From assembly GCA_943787745.1 (NCBI GenBank), contig CALSNJ010000001.1, positions 124,001-188,000 of the forward strand: DNA of 64,000 nucleotides, read 5' to 3'. Of this stretch, positions 26,796 through 35,380 are shown piece after piece. Position 1 is the first letter of the stretch, and each line of letters begins with the position of its first letter. A model generated the notes under the pieces. It ran no database searches and was not told the origin of the DNA. It worked only from the letters and a program-made list of their open reading frames with translations. The stretch is from an uncultured Alphaproteobacteria bacterium (lineage in GTDB: Bacteria; Pseudomonadota; Alphaproteobacteria; UBA6615). The position numbers and the translations under genes are program-made.

Positions 26796-27107
26796 TCCCC
26801 GGGCGCGTTCAAACGTGTCATGTCTTCGCAAGTCGGTGTGAAACCCGGTATTGTGTGGCGTCTGTCACCGCGCATGGATTCTCATGGCACGTTCGTCTGG
26901 TCTGTTCCCTTCACCCAAAGGTTGGCTCGCTGCATTGCAGACCGGGTGACGGACAAAAGAAGAGACCTGCTGCCGGAGGGTGATTGCCTTGGCCCGTCCG
27001 GTGGGATCGTGCCGCTGACTATGGAATTTCCACGATAGGTCTCTCTGGCTCTGGATTTTTTGACGATCTATCGACATCATCGGCGCGAAGAAAAACAGGG
27101 AAATGTC
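26796..27107 (+). other. 312-nt gap with no supported gene
   Basis: A 72-codon frame (26820-27038) crosses most of this gap, but its composition and lack of any recognisable motif or ribosome binding site argue against coding. The region probably holds the promoter of the amidase gene. No terminator or repeat is evident. Confidence 0.5.
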
Positions 27108-29423
27108 ATGTCGGAAAAATCCGGAAAGTTTGAAGTTGTCGAGGCGTCCATTGACGACCTTCACAACGCCATTCGCGCGGGTGAAACAACCCTCGTCGAA
27201 GTCGTGCAGGGCTATATCGACCGCGCCCGGGCCTATAACGGCGTGGCCAGCATGCTGGTGACCGAGGACGGACTTCCGGTGCCCGAAGCCACCGGCGTGG
27301 TCCGCGCCGGGGCCGCTTTGAAATTCCCGACCGAGACAATTCCGGTGTCCGACGTGTTGCCCGATCTCGACAAGTACAAGGGGCCGCCGCTCGAATACGG
27401 CCGCATGGAAGCCACCGCCTCCAAACCCGATGTGCAGCAGCAATTCGGCATGATTGCGGGCATTCCCAGGGCCGGTCAGGTCAACGCGCTGTCCACTCTC
27501 AACATTCGCGGCGAACGGTCGGTCACCTGCTGGGGCGATTACGACCGCCATCCTTCCGAGGGGCCGCTTCCCGACGGAGCGCCGCCGGTCTGTGAGATGT
27601 TCCGCCAGTTTCCCGATGCGCTTGAGCGCGCCGCCGAACTCGACGCCGAATTCGGCAGCGATCCCGACCTTGAGGCCCTGCCCATGTATGGCGTGACCTT
27701 CTCCTTCAAGGATCCCTTTGACACCAAAGACATGCGCTCGACCGGTGGCGCCGATGCCGCCTATGACAACGATTTCCCGGCCCGCGATCATGTGCTGGTT
27801 GAACAGTTGCGTGCGAAGGGGGCGATCATTCTCGCCAAGGCCGTGAACACCGAATATAACGGCCGCGCTGGCGACCCCGGCGGGCGGAACCATCCTGACA
27901 AGGTGTTGCCTTCCACGCTCGGCTATCAGCGCGCGACCTGGGGCGGCAATCCGTCCAACCCCTATGACACGACTCGTGCGGCTTCGCTGGGGTCGAGCTC
28001 CGGCTCGGCGTTGTCGGTCAGCACCAACATGGTGATGGCAAGTCTCGGTGAAGAAACCCGGGCGTCATGTCGCGGCCCGTCCAACCACAACTCCGTGGCC
28101 CTCATTCTGCCGCATAAATCGATGATCGGATTTGATGGCGGCGCCATTGGGGCAGACATCTATTGTGACCGGTCGGGTGTGCATGGAAAGTCCCTGCCCG
28201 ACTGCGCAAAAATTCTCGATGCGCTGAAGGATCCCGAAATGGGCTACTACGACCCGCGTGATCCCTATACGACCGTGCCACGCTCCTCGGTGCTCGACAC
28301 ACCTTATGCGTCGCATCTGTCTGACAATGGTGCGCCCGGTGCCCTGAAGGGCGTGCGTCTTGGTGTCGTTCGCGAGTCCATGGTCTATCCGAAGGATTCC
28401 ATGACTGAGAAGCCGATCGTCGATGCGGCCACGGTCGAGATCAAGGAGGTGCTCGGGGCTACGCTGGGCGCCACGCTGGTGGAATCCGGGGACCCCCTCT
28501 GGACGCCCGATCCGGATCTCGAACAGATGGGGACGGATTTCCGGACCGCGCTGACCCGGCTGATCCCGGTCTTTATGCCCGATATTCTGTTTCGACTGGG
28601 GCCGGATGGCACGCCGTTGTTCAAGGAGTTCGAGGCCGCGATTAAGCCGACCGAATTTTTCCCGGGCAAGACCTTCGGCACCGGCACGATGGATTCCATC
28701 GATTACTGCGTGGCCCTGTCCGAAGGCCGGATTGAAGCGCCAGCCAATCTCGATATCGGGACGATCCAGCCGCAGCAGCTTGCCAACACATTCCGGTTTC
28801 ATATCAGCCAGTATCTGATGCGCCGGGCCGAAGACTGGAAGGCAGCGGGCTTTCATGAGGCGCTCGACAACTGGGCCGAACTCAATGCGCGGTCGAAGTT
28901 CTGGGGCGACGACCAGCGCAGCGGCTTCAAGAACTGGGAAGAAACCTCTGATCCGCGCAACGCGCTCGATGGCCGTCAGGGTGTGAATGAGCGCATCATG
29001 CTCCGTGAGTTGCTCCGGCGGGTCGATATGATGGTGCTGATCGAAAACAAGCTGGACGGCTTCGTGCGGCTGCACACACCATGGCCGCCGGGAATCATCG
29101 GTGGACCGCTGCAATACGACACGCCCAACAATCTCCGGAATGAGAGTCTCTACGGCCCGAATGCCGGACTGACCGAGATTCTGGTGCCGGCAGGGTATGT
29201 CACGACGGCCTACGACCCGGTCTACAAACTAAATGCTGATGGCACGAAATACGTTTCCGCGCCGTCTCATGAACCGACGATGATCGATGGGCCGGGCCTG
29301 CCGTTCTCGCTGGTCTTCCGGTCCGAACCGGGAACGGAAGACAGTCTGGTGCGGATTGCCTCGACCTATGAGGCGGCGTCACGACGTCGTGTCTCACCGC
29401 CGGATTTCGGGCCGCTTTGTTAA
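27108..29423 (+). CDS. amidase-signature family protein, long and divergent
   Basis: This 771-residue protein is far longer than typical 450-550-residue amidases. Catalytic residues can be placed as K201 (FSFKDPFDT), cis-Ser S296 (LGSSSGSA) and nucleophile S320 (ETRASCRGPS). The 24-residue spacing between the serines is canonical, but the usual DTGGSIR is replaced by ETRASCR. A GDPGGRNHPDKV insertion and long N- and C-terminal regions are extra. Amidases hydrolyse amides to acids, the step after nitrile hydratase. An AGGGA site precedes ATG 27108. No signal peptide is seen. Confidence 0.85.
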   Translation: MSEKSGKFEVVEASIDDLHNAIRAGETTLVEVVQGYIDRARAYNGVASMLVTEDGLPVPEATGVVRAGAALKFPTETIPVSDVLPDLDKYKGPPLEYGRMEATASKPDVQQQFGMIAGIPRAGQVNALSTLNIRGERSVTCWGDYDRHPSEGPLPDGAPPVCEMFRQFPDALERAAELDAEFGSDPDLEALPMYGVTFSFKDPFDTKDMRSTGGADAAYDNDFPARDHVLVEQLRAKGAIILAKAVNTEYNGRAGDPGGRNHPDKVLPSTLGYQRATWGGNPSNPYDTTRAASLGSSSGSALSVSTNMVMASLGEETRASCRGPSNHNSVALILPHKSMIGFDGGAIGADIYCDRSGVHGKSLPDCAKILDALKDPEMGYYDPRDPYTTVPRSSVLDTPYASHLSDNGAPGALKGVRLGVVRESMVYPKDSMTEKPIVDAATVEIKEVLGATLGATLVESGDPLWTPDPDLEQMGTDFRTALTRLIPVFMPDILFRLGPDGTPLFKEFEAAIKPTEFFPGKTFGTGTMDSIDYCVALSEGRIEAPANLDIGTIQPQQLANTFRFHISQYLMRRAEDWKAAGFHEALDNWAELNARSKFWGDDQRSGFKNWEETSDPRNALDGRQGVNERIMLRELLRRVDMMVLIENKLDGFVRLHTPWPPGIIGGPLQYDTPNNLRNESLYGPNAGLTEILVPAGYVTTAYDPVYKLNADGTKYVSAPSHEPTMIDGPGLPFSLVFRSEPGTEDSLVRIASTYEAASRRRVSPPDFGPLC

Positions 29424-29515
29424 GGCCTGCTGGGTTGAAGCAGTCGTGCCCGTTTTGACCTCACGCGGGTGACGCCTGTCTGGCAGTATGTGTGTTGCAG
29501 AATAGGGAACAGACC

Positions 29516-30865
29516 ATGGTCGCCACTCGGCAGCTTCACCTCGCGGCGTTCATGCGCCCGATCAGCATCCACACCGGCGCCTGGCGTTACCCGGGCGGGA
29601 TGCCGGATGCCAATTTCAACTTCCGGGCGATTGTGAAATTTGCCCAGCGGCTTGAGGAGGCGCGTTTTGACGCGTTTTTCATGGCCGACCATCTGGCGAT
29701 GCTGAACATGCCGATGGATGCGCTCAAACGCAGCGCAACGGCCACTTCCTTTGAGCCATTCACGCTATTGTCGGCGCTTTCCATGGCAACGGAAAACCTG
29801 GGCTTGATCGCAACCGGTTCGACGTCCTTTGACGAGCCGTTTCATGTTGCGCGCCGGTTTGCCTCGCTCGATCACATTTCCGAAGGGCGGGCGGGCTGGA
29901 ACATCGTCACCACATCCAATCCCGATGCGGCAAAGAATTTCGGGCTGGAGGATCATCTCGACCATGCGGACCGGTACCGTCGCGCACGTGAGTTCTATGA
30001 TGTGGTGACCGGTCTTTGGGACAGCTGGGCTGATGATGCGTTCGTTCGTGATGTGGACACCGGCGTCTTTTTTGATCCTGAAAAACTCCACACTCTCGAT
30101 CACAAGGGTGAGTTCTTTTCCGTGCGGGGTCCGCTGCACGTGGCCCGGCCGGCGCAGGGCTGGCCGGTCATTGTCCAGGCCGGCGGATCGGACGCCGGGC
30201 GCCAGTTGGCTGCCGAAACCGCCGAGGCGATTTTCGCCGCGCAGCGCACGCTCGAGGACGGGAAAGAATTCTACGCGGATGTGAAAGGACGGATGAAGGT
30301 GCTTGGCCGCAATCCCGATCATCTGAAAATTCTACCCGCCTGCCTGGTGGTGGTCGGTGACACTGTGGAGGAGGCGCGCGAAAAGCGGGCGATGCTCGAT
30401 TCCAAGGTGCATCTCGACAGCGCCATTGCATCACTGTCCATTGCACTGGGTACGGACGCCTCAAAATTTGACCTCGATGGACCGTTGCCTGAGATCCCGG
30501 AAACCAATGCGTCCAAAAGCGGACGCGACCGGGCCGTTCGCATGGCGGAACAGGACAGCCTGACCGTCCGTCAGCTGGCCCAGCGCATGGGGGGCTATTC
30601 GGGTTTGGCGCTGGTCGGCACGGCCGAGACCATTGCAGACCAGATGGAAGAGTGGATTGACGCGGAGGCCAGCGATGGCTTCACAATCATGTTCCCGTTT
30701 CTGCCGGAAGGGCTGGATTTGTTCGTAGACCGGGTGACACCCGAGCTTCAAAGGCGCGGATTGCTGCGCCGGGAATACGAAGGCAAGACCTTGCGCGAAA
30801 ACCTTGGTTTGCCGCGTCCCGAGAATCGCTTCTTTGCGACAGCCTCAGATCAGGCGGCGCAATAG
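29516..30865 (+). CDS. LLM-class FMNH2-dependent monooxygenase (NtaA/SnaA/DszA group)
   Basis: This 449-residue TIM-barrel flavin monooxygenase begins with HLAAFMRPISIHTGAWRYPG, the strongly conserved opening of NtaA/SnaA/DszA proteins. HISEGRAGWNIVTTSNPDAA binds flavin phosphate and VIVQAGGSDAGRQLA follows. These enzymes use free FMNH2 and O2 to cleave C-N or C-S bonds in chelators or sulfur heterocycles. They need a partner flavin reductase, which is encoded convergently at 30866. It follows the amidase by 92 nt. Confidence 0.9.
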   Translation: MVATRQLHLAAFMRPISIHTGAWRYPGGMPDANFNFRAIVKFAQRLEEARFDAFFMADHLAMLNMPMDALKRSATATSFEPFTLLSALSMATENLGLIATGSTSFDEPFHVARRFASLDHISEGRAGWNIVTTSNPDAAKNFGLEDHLDHADRYRRAREFYDVVTGLWDSWADDAFVRDVDTGVFFDPEKLHTLDHKGEFFSVRGPLHVARPAQGWPVIVQAGGSDAGRQLAAETAEAIFAAQRTLEDGKEFYADVKGRMKVLGRNPDHLKILPACLVVVGDTVEEAREKRAMLDSKVHLDSAIASLSIALGTDASKFDLDGPLPEIPETNASKSGRDRAVRMAEQDSLTVRQLAQRMGGYSGLALVGTAETIADQMEEWIDAEASDGFTIMFPFLPEGLDLFVDRVTPELQRRGLLRREYEGKTLRENLGLPRPENRFFATASDQAAQ

Positions 30866-31375
30866 TCAGTCGAGATAGCCGCCCCGGAAATAGACGAGCG
30901 GGTCGGCATCCTTGTTGCCTGCAATGGCAACGACACGGCCGAGCGCGATGATCGTGCCGTGGCGTTCGATGGTTTCTTCCAGCTTGCAATCCATGACCCC
31001 AACGGCGTCGTTGAATGTTGGGGCACCTGTTGCAAGATAGCCCCAGCGTTCCGTCTGGAACCGGGCGGGACCTTTGACGTCGGTCTTCCCTGAGAACATA
31101 TCGACCACGTCTTCGGTACCTTTCGGCAGGTAGTTGATCGCAAAATGCGCGGAATCGCGAATAGCGCCGAGCGCGGATGTTTTTGCGTCGATCGAGACGA
31201 GCATGGTGGGCGGACTGGCGCAGACATGGGTCGCAGAAAGACCGAGAAAGCCCGCCGGCCCGGCGCTGCCGCGTGCCGTGACAATTGTTGCTGCGATCGC
31301 GCGCTGCCCGACGGCACCCCAGAATGCGCCGATATCGATATCGGCGTTTCCCACGCCCGAGCCTTCACTGCCCAT
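30866..31375 (-). CDS. flavin reductase family protein
   Basis: This 169-residue protein belongs to the NtaB/HpaC split-barrel family. TIVTARGSAGPAGFLGLSAT and the conserved PPTMLVSIDAKTSA with FAINYLPKGTEDV mark the FMN-binding barrel, and the C-terminus PLVYFRGGYLD is typical. AGGAG lies upstream of ATG 31375. It most likely supplies FMNH2 to the monooxygenase whose gene ends at the adjoining base on the other strand. The convergent rather than operonic arrangement is slightly unusual. Confidence 0.9.
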   Translation of the reverse strand: MGSEGSGVGNADIDIGAFWGAVGQRAIAATIVTARGSAGPAGFLGLSATHVCASPPTMLVSIDAKTSALGAIRDSAHFAINYLPKGTEDVVDMFSGKTDVKGPARFQTERWGYLATGAPTFNDAVGVMDCKLEETIERHGTIIALGRVVAIAGNKDADPLVYFRGGYLD

Positions 31376-31410
31376 GGGTTTTCTCCTGATCGAATTTCAC
31401 GGTCGTGTGT

Positions 31411-31722
31411 TCAGGCCTGACTGTCATGGTTCGTCAGCCGATTGTTGATCCAGTCGGAGTAGAGGTCCACAGCGAGCCAGATCGCCTGTGCAAGGGCGAA
31501 GTTCACCAGCCCGAAGAGCCAGGGAAAATCGAGTCCGTCTGCGAACCACATACCTGAAATGAGGAATATGGCCATGCACACAATGCCTGCGGCCAGATTG
31601 GCCAGTGCAAGACGTTGCCAATGGCCCTCCCAGCGCTTGGACAGACGAAAGAAAATGCGACTGACGAGAAAGGTCGGGACAAATGCTGCAGCAAAAAAAC
31701 CGACTTCGAACACAAAATTCAA
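31411..31722 (-). CDS. small integral membrane protein, unknown function
   Basis: This protein is 103 residues from a probable TTG start at 31722, chosen because GGAG precedes it at good distance and no ATG or GTG fits. Three hydrophobic segments are seen: VFEVGFFAAAFVPTFLVSRI, ANLAAGIVCMAIFLISGMWF and LFGLVNFALAQAIWLAVDLY. No family is recognised. It is upstream of the flavin reductase gene by 35 nt on the same strand. Confidence 0.5.
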   Translation of the reverse strand: MNFVFEVGFFAAAFVPTFLVSRIFFRLSKRWEGHWQRLALANLAAGIVCMAIFLISGMWFADGLDFPWLFGLVNFALAQAIWLAVDLYSDWINNRLTNHDSQA

Positions 31723-31870
31723 CGGAGTCTCCGCAGAGGTAGATAATTTTGTTAACCATACATTGGTCCGCGTCTTTACAGAACCTTCCTGTGCGCAGAG
31801 AACTGTTGGCGGTATACGAGTGTGTAGGATATTGAGGGTACACGAAACCTTCGGTTGGGGGATATGAACC

Positions 31871-32002
31871 ATGGAAGATCATATTCAGGAAGCAGAACGA
31901 CCTGTGATGAGCGGGTTTCTATTGGCGGTTGTGCTGTTCTTTGTGGGGCTAGGTGCCGTCGCGATGCTCGTGTTGGCTGCTGCTGCTGTGGTTTTTCGCT
32001 AG
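31871..32002 (+). CDS. candidate 43-residue single-pass membrane protein
   Basis: The ORF begins MEDHIQEAERPVMSG and continues into one 25-residue hydrophobic helix (FLLAVVLFFVGLGAVAMLVL, then an Ala/Val run) ending in Phe-Arg. GGGGGA lies about 10 nt before ATG 31871. The acidic N-terminus followed by a clean membrane segment is typical of small membrane regulators. Its stop overlaps the stop of the convergent EamA gene by 2 nt. Unknown function. Confidence 0.45.
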   Translation: MEDHIQEAERPVMSGFLLAVVLFFVGLGAVAMLVLAAAAVVFR

Positions 32003-32874
32003 TCCGAAGTCGCTGGAGCCGCTTTGCGTCGCCGGCTTTCCCGATGGGCGATAAATGTCACGCTGGCCACGATCATGCCGCCGCCGACCCAGGTCCAGAC
32101 CTCCGGTTGTTCGTCGAACAGCAGCAGACCCAGGATCGTGGCCCAGACCAGTTGAAGGAACTGAATGGGCTGCGTGACGGTGATGTCTGCGGCGCGAAAG
32201 GCCTGCGTCAGGGTGTAATGACCGGCCGTCGCGCAGGCTGCGGTCGCAAACAACCAGGCGAGTTCGACCAGCGTGGGTGTCCGCCAGACGATCAGTGCGG
32301 GTACCAGCAGTGTCAGTGTCACGAAGACCGACAGATAGGCGACAATAGCTGTGCTGGATTCGACATTGGTGAGGCGTTTGGCGATCAGGAACGAGCAGGC
32401 AAAGAGCGGCGCAGCCGTCAACTGGGCGACCGATCCGATATTGATGGCCTGAAACCCCGGCTGCAGCACGACAATCGCGCCACCAAACCCCATCAGGACG
32501 GCGCCGATCCGATAGAAATGCAGGCGCTCGCCGAGAAACAGCGCGGCGCCGACGGTGGTGAAGATCGGTGCGGTAAAACCCAGCGCGGTAACTTCGGCAA
32601 TGGGAATTCGAGCCATGGCGTAGAACCAGAGCATCACGCCGATTCCATGAATGATACCGCGTGCCGCATGCAGCCCGAGTACTTTCGGCGGGCGGAGGAG
32701 TTCCCCCATCCTGATGAAGACAGGTATCAGGAGAATCAGACCGAAGAGGTAGCGGATGAAGGCAGCCTGCACCGGGCTCATATCGGTCCCAAGGTGCCGG
32801 ACGATCCCGGTCACGGCCACAAACAGGATACCTGTGGCCATCATCCAGAAGATGCCCTGAAGGTTCGACGTCAT
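31999..32874 (-). CDS. EamA/DMT-family transporter
   Basis: This 291-residue protein has ten predicted membrane helices in two EamA repeats (about residues 7-138 and 150-280). FMVAVTGIVRHLG-type TM1, GFTAPIFTTVGAALFLGERL at the end of repeat one, and LLFDEQPEVWTWVGGGMIVA at the end of repeat two are family hallmarks. Members export amino acids, metabolites or drugs; the substrate is not predictable. The minus-strand gene stands alone between two small membrane proteins. Confidence 0.87.
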   Translation of the reverse strand: MTSNLQGIFWMMATGILFVAVTGIVRHLGTDMSPVQAAFIRYLFGLILLIPVFIRMGELLRPPKVLGLHAARGIIHGIGVMLWFYAMARIPIAEVTALGFTAPIFTTVGAALFLGERLHFYRIGAVLMGFGGAIVVLQPGFQAINIGSVAQLTAAPLFACSFLIAKRLTNVESSTAIVAYLSVFVTLTLLVPALIVWRTPTLVELAWLFATAACATAGHYTLTQAFRAADITVTQPIQFLQLVWATILGLLLFDEQPEVWTWVGGGMIVASVTFIAHRESRRRKAAPATSD

Positions 32875-32915
32875 CTCTGGTTATGGTCTGTGCTGCAAAG
32901 CTGCTCGCGGGCGCT

Positions 32916-33281
32916 TCACTCGGACCGTCCGGCATGTCCGATGGTCAGGAAGGCCTGCAGGATGAGCAGCAGGGACAGCACGAACACCGGCCCGTCGGGT
33001 GTTTTTGTTGTGCCACCGATGAAAGCGTTGACGCCCAGTCCCACCACGCCGATGAAAAGCACCACCAGCGCCGTGCGTTTGAGGCGCAGGACTCGTGCGG
33101 ATGGGGTTTTGAACAAGGCTTCCCAGGTGATCAGTGTCGCGCCGATGACGACGATTGCGACGACGGTTCGGAGCAACAACACGACCAAAGCCGTATCTTG
33201 GGCCGCAATGTCGAGCCAGACCGCGTAGGCAGAGCCAAAACCGGTCAGGGTCGCAAGGATGAGTAGGGCAATTCGGTTCAT
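32916..33281 (-). CDS. four-helix membrane protein, unknown function
   Basis: This 121-residue hydrophobic protein has a signal-like first helix (MNRIALLILATLTGFGSAYA) and helices at about 32-52, 68-88 and 98-115. RLKRTALVVLFIGVVGLGVN is a clear internal helix. No family is recognised. It is 41 nt upstream of the EamA gene in the same direction, so the pair may be co-transcribed. Confidence 0.6.
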   Translation of the reverse strand: MNRIALLILATLTGFGSAYAVWLDIAAQDTALVVLLLRTVVAIVVIGATLITWEALFKTPSARVLRLKRTALVVLFIGVVGLGVNAFIGGTTKTPDGPVFVLSLLLILQAFLTIGHAGRSE

Positions 33282-33412
33282 GGCCGGAGCGTTCTGGTGC
33301 GAGAAACGTGCAGTCTAGCACTTGTGGCGACATTGGCGATCCCGGTTGTCTCTGCGACGTACAAAACCGTCTGTTCGTGTGCCATGATACCGGTTCAACA
33401 TGGAGGTGCCCG

Positions 33413-34186
33413 GTGCAGAAAACGAATAAATGGCGGAACACGATTGTGATGTCAGCTGCTTCGCTACTTATCGTGGCGGGATCGCATGCGGCCTTTGCCC
33501 AGTCTGATTTTCTCAAGCGCGGCAAGGATTTGATGCGTCAGTTGCCGGGATCGGGAAGCGGCGGTTCAGGTGCCACCCAGAGCCTGACCGACGGTGAAAT
33601 AGGGTCGGGACTTCGCGAAGCGCTCAAGGTCGGGGCGAAAAAGGTGGTTGGACAGGTTGGCGCTGTTGATGGTTACAACGCCGATCCCAGCATTCATGTG
33701 CCGCTGCCCGACAGCCTTGCGACTGTTCAAAGCACGCTGTCCAAGATCGGTCTATCGGGGATGATGGATGATCTTGAGCTGAAGCTGAACCGTGCTGCGG
33801 AAGCGGCAGCACCGGAGGCCCAGGCCGTGTTTCTGAGTGCTGTCGACAAGATGTCGATGGACGATGTCCGTGAAATTTTCAACGGTCCTGATGATGCGGC
33901 CACCCAGTACTTTCAGCGCACCATGACGCCCGATCTCAAGGAGCGCATGAAGCCGATCGTGGACAAGAGCCTGTCCGAGGTCGGGGCGGTGAGGTCCTAT
34001 GATGCGGCCGTGAGCCAGTACAAGAACGTGCCGTTTGTGCCGGATGTAAAGTCCGATCTTTCGGGTCATGTTCTCGAGCGTGGTCTTCAGGGAATTTTCC
34101 TCTATCTGGCCAAGGAAGAGAAAGCGATCCGCGAAAACCCTGCTGCGCGTTCAACCGAATTACTCAAAAAGGTCTTTGCCAAGTAG
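33413..34186 (+). CDS. DUF4197 family exported protein
   Basis: This protein is 257 residues from GTG 33413, which has GGAGG six nt upstream. A signal peptide (hydrophobic MSAASLLIVAGSHAAFA, cleavage probably after AFA) precedes the DUF4197 domain. Recognisable blocks are LTDGEIGSGLREALKVGAKK, YNADPSIHVPLPDSLATVQS and YFQRTMTPDLKERMKPIVDK. The family is periplasmic or lipoprotein-like and uncharacterised. The frame is open further upstream without a signal, so GTG 33413 is preferred. Confidence 0.85.
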   Translation: MQKTNKWRNTIVMSAASLLIVAGSHAAFAQSDFLKRGKDLMRQLPGSGSGGSGATQSLTDGEIGSGLREALKVGAKKVVGQVGAVDGYNADPSIHVPLPDSLATVQSTLSKIGLSGMMDDLELKLNRAAEAAAPEAQAVFLSAVDKMSMDDVREIFNGPDDAATQYFQRTMTPDLKERMKPIVDKSLSEVGAVRSYDAAVSQYKNVPFVPDVKSDLSGHVLERGLQGIFLYLAKEEKAIRENPAARSTELLKKVFAK

Positions 34187-34205
34187 CCAAACACGCGGGT
34201 CACAG

Positions 34206-34928
34206 CTATCGACCAAATAGACGTTTGATGCCGGTTCGATCCCGCGGCGGAATGCGTGCGTCGGAAATGCATTCGCTTTCAAGCATTGTTTCATCCACCC
34301 GGTAGAGGTGGCAAAGAACGTGGTCGACATGTGTGTCGGGGCCAAAAGGTAGCGCGATCACGCCACAATGGATGGCGCCTTGCGCGGTCGGAACCGCATC
34401 TGTTTCATGCACCGGACTTGCCGTCATGGCCACTTCGCGACCGAGTGCCACGATCCAATCGACCGTCATGGCATCGATCGGGATCGGTACTGTTGGGCCG
34501 CCGACAGTTGGTGCGAACATGTGCGCAACTTCCAGAGCGGGTCGTCGAGCAACCTCCTTCACCCGCAACAACAAACTGTTTGGCCATTGCCGGGCGATAA
34601 TCAGGGGGTCCAGGTCGGCGAGAATCGGACGCAAGCGATCTGCGGCCAGGTGCTCCCACACATCGATGACGGCGGCTGGCGCAATGGTCTCAGGTTCGGA
34701 GGCATATGTTGTGAACGCGGGATATAGGGGAGGTGTTGGTTTTTTTCCGAATGCAGGCGCGCCTGAAGGTTCATCGTCATTGTTTGGCGTGGGCAGGACA
34801 ATGGAGAGCGGACGCGGGACCGGGTCAGATTTCTCTGCCGGGATACGTCGCGCAATTGAAATACCTGCTAGTGAGGCCGCGGGCGCGGGACGTGCTGAGG
34901 TCTGATGATTTTTATGAATATCGGTCAT
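34206..34928 (-). CDS. PAS_5-like domain protein in parA operon
   Basis: This 240-residue protein has a disordered Pro-rich N-terminal third. Residues about 88-220 recall the PAS_5/DUF1457 pattern: VIDVWEHLAADRLRPILADL, then DPLIIARQWPNSLLLRV, and a final VIALPFGPD(T)HVDHVLCHLYRVD strand pair. PAS_5 proteins are ligand-sensing or localisation modules in alphaproteobacteria. Similarity is by pattern only and should be treated as tentative. It is the third gene of a parA-RHH-PAS operon, 23 nt after the RHH stop. Confidence 0.5.
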   Translation of the reverse strand: MTDIHKNHQTSARPAPAASLAGISIARRIPAEKSDPVPRPLSIVLPTPNNDDEPSGAPAFGKKPTPPLYPAFTTYASEPETIAPAAVIDVWEHLAADRLRPILADLDPLIIARQWPNSLLLRVKEVARRPALEVAHMFAPTVGGPTVPIPIDAMTVDWIVALGREVAMTASPVHETDAVPTAQGAIHCGVIALPFGPDTHVDHVLCHLYRVDETMLESECISDARIPPRDRTGIKRLFGR

Positions 34929-34951
34929 GATAAACGAAGTGGCGGAGACCC

Positions 34952-35380
34952 CTAGAAGGGAAGTTGTAACGTCGAGGCGTGGTCGGGAGCTTGCGACGGT
35001 TCAAACGGTGCGGGAAGGTCTGACGAGGATGGGGGCCCTGAGTTTTGATCGCGCAGGGTTTCAAGATAGGCATCCAGCGCACGGGTAAGGAACTCTTGCC
35101 GGCTGATGCCGAGCTTGTCCGCCGCCGCGCAGAACGTGGCGTGACGGTCCGGTTCGATCCGGAACGTAAACTTTCGCCGATTGACCGGCGCACGAAGTGG
35201 CTTGGCCATATTGGCTGCGCGACGGGGCAGTATGCGTTGACCGGACTCCCCGACCGGTATGCGGTGAAGCGCTATTGGCGGAAGAACCACGACGCGCTGA
35301 GCCTGAAACCGCGATTCACCGCCATGATGTGTTGTCGCGGGGTTGGCTTCACCTTTTCTGGCCAGCAAACCTTCGGTCAT
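34952..35380 (-). CDS. ribbon-helix-helix DNA-binding protein, ParA partner
   Basis: This protein is 142 residues from ATG 35380, overlapping the parA-like stop by 4 nt. The RHH core is at 68-110: RRKFTFRIEPDRHATFCAAA then DKLGISRQEFLTRALDAYLE. A 57-residue N-terminal extension and a Pro/Ser-rich tail flank it; an internal ATG at 35209 would give the core alone. Small RHH proteins coupled to ParA ATPases (ParG type) bind DNA and stimulate ATP hydrolysis. Translational coupling strongly supports such a pairing. Confidence 0.75.
   Translation of the reverse strand: MTEGLLARKGEANPATTHHGGESRFQAQRVVVLPPIALHRIPVGESGQRILPRRAANMAKPLRAPVNRRKFTFRIEPDRHATFCAAADKLGISRQEFLTRALDAYLETLRDQNSGPPSSSDLPAPFEPSQAPDHASTLQLPF

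Noticed and set aside
26820-27038. 72-codon ORF between metY and the amidase
   Set aside because: No ribosome binding site, no motif, and mixed codon use. Treated as non-coding leader.
31855-33228. 457-codon plus-strand frame
   Set aside because: It is antisense to the EamA transporter and the four-helix membrane protein; the Gln/Arg/Asp-rich sequence is typical of the complement of membrane-protein codons.
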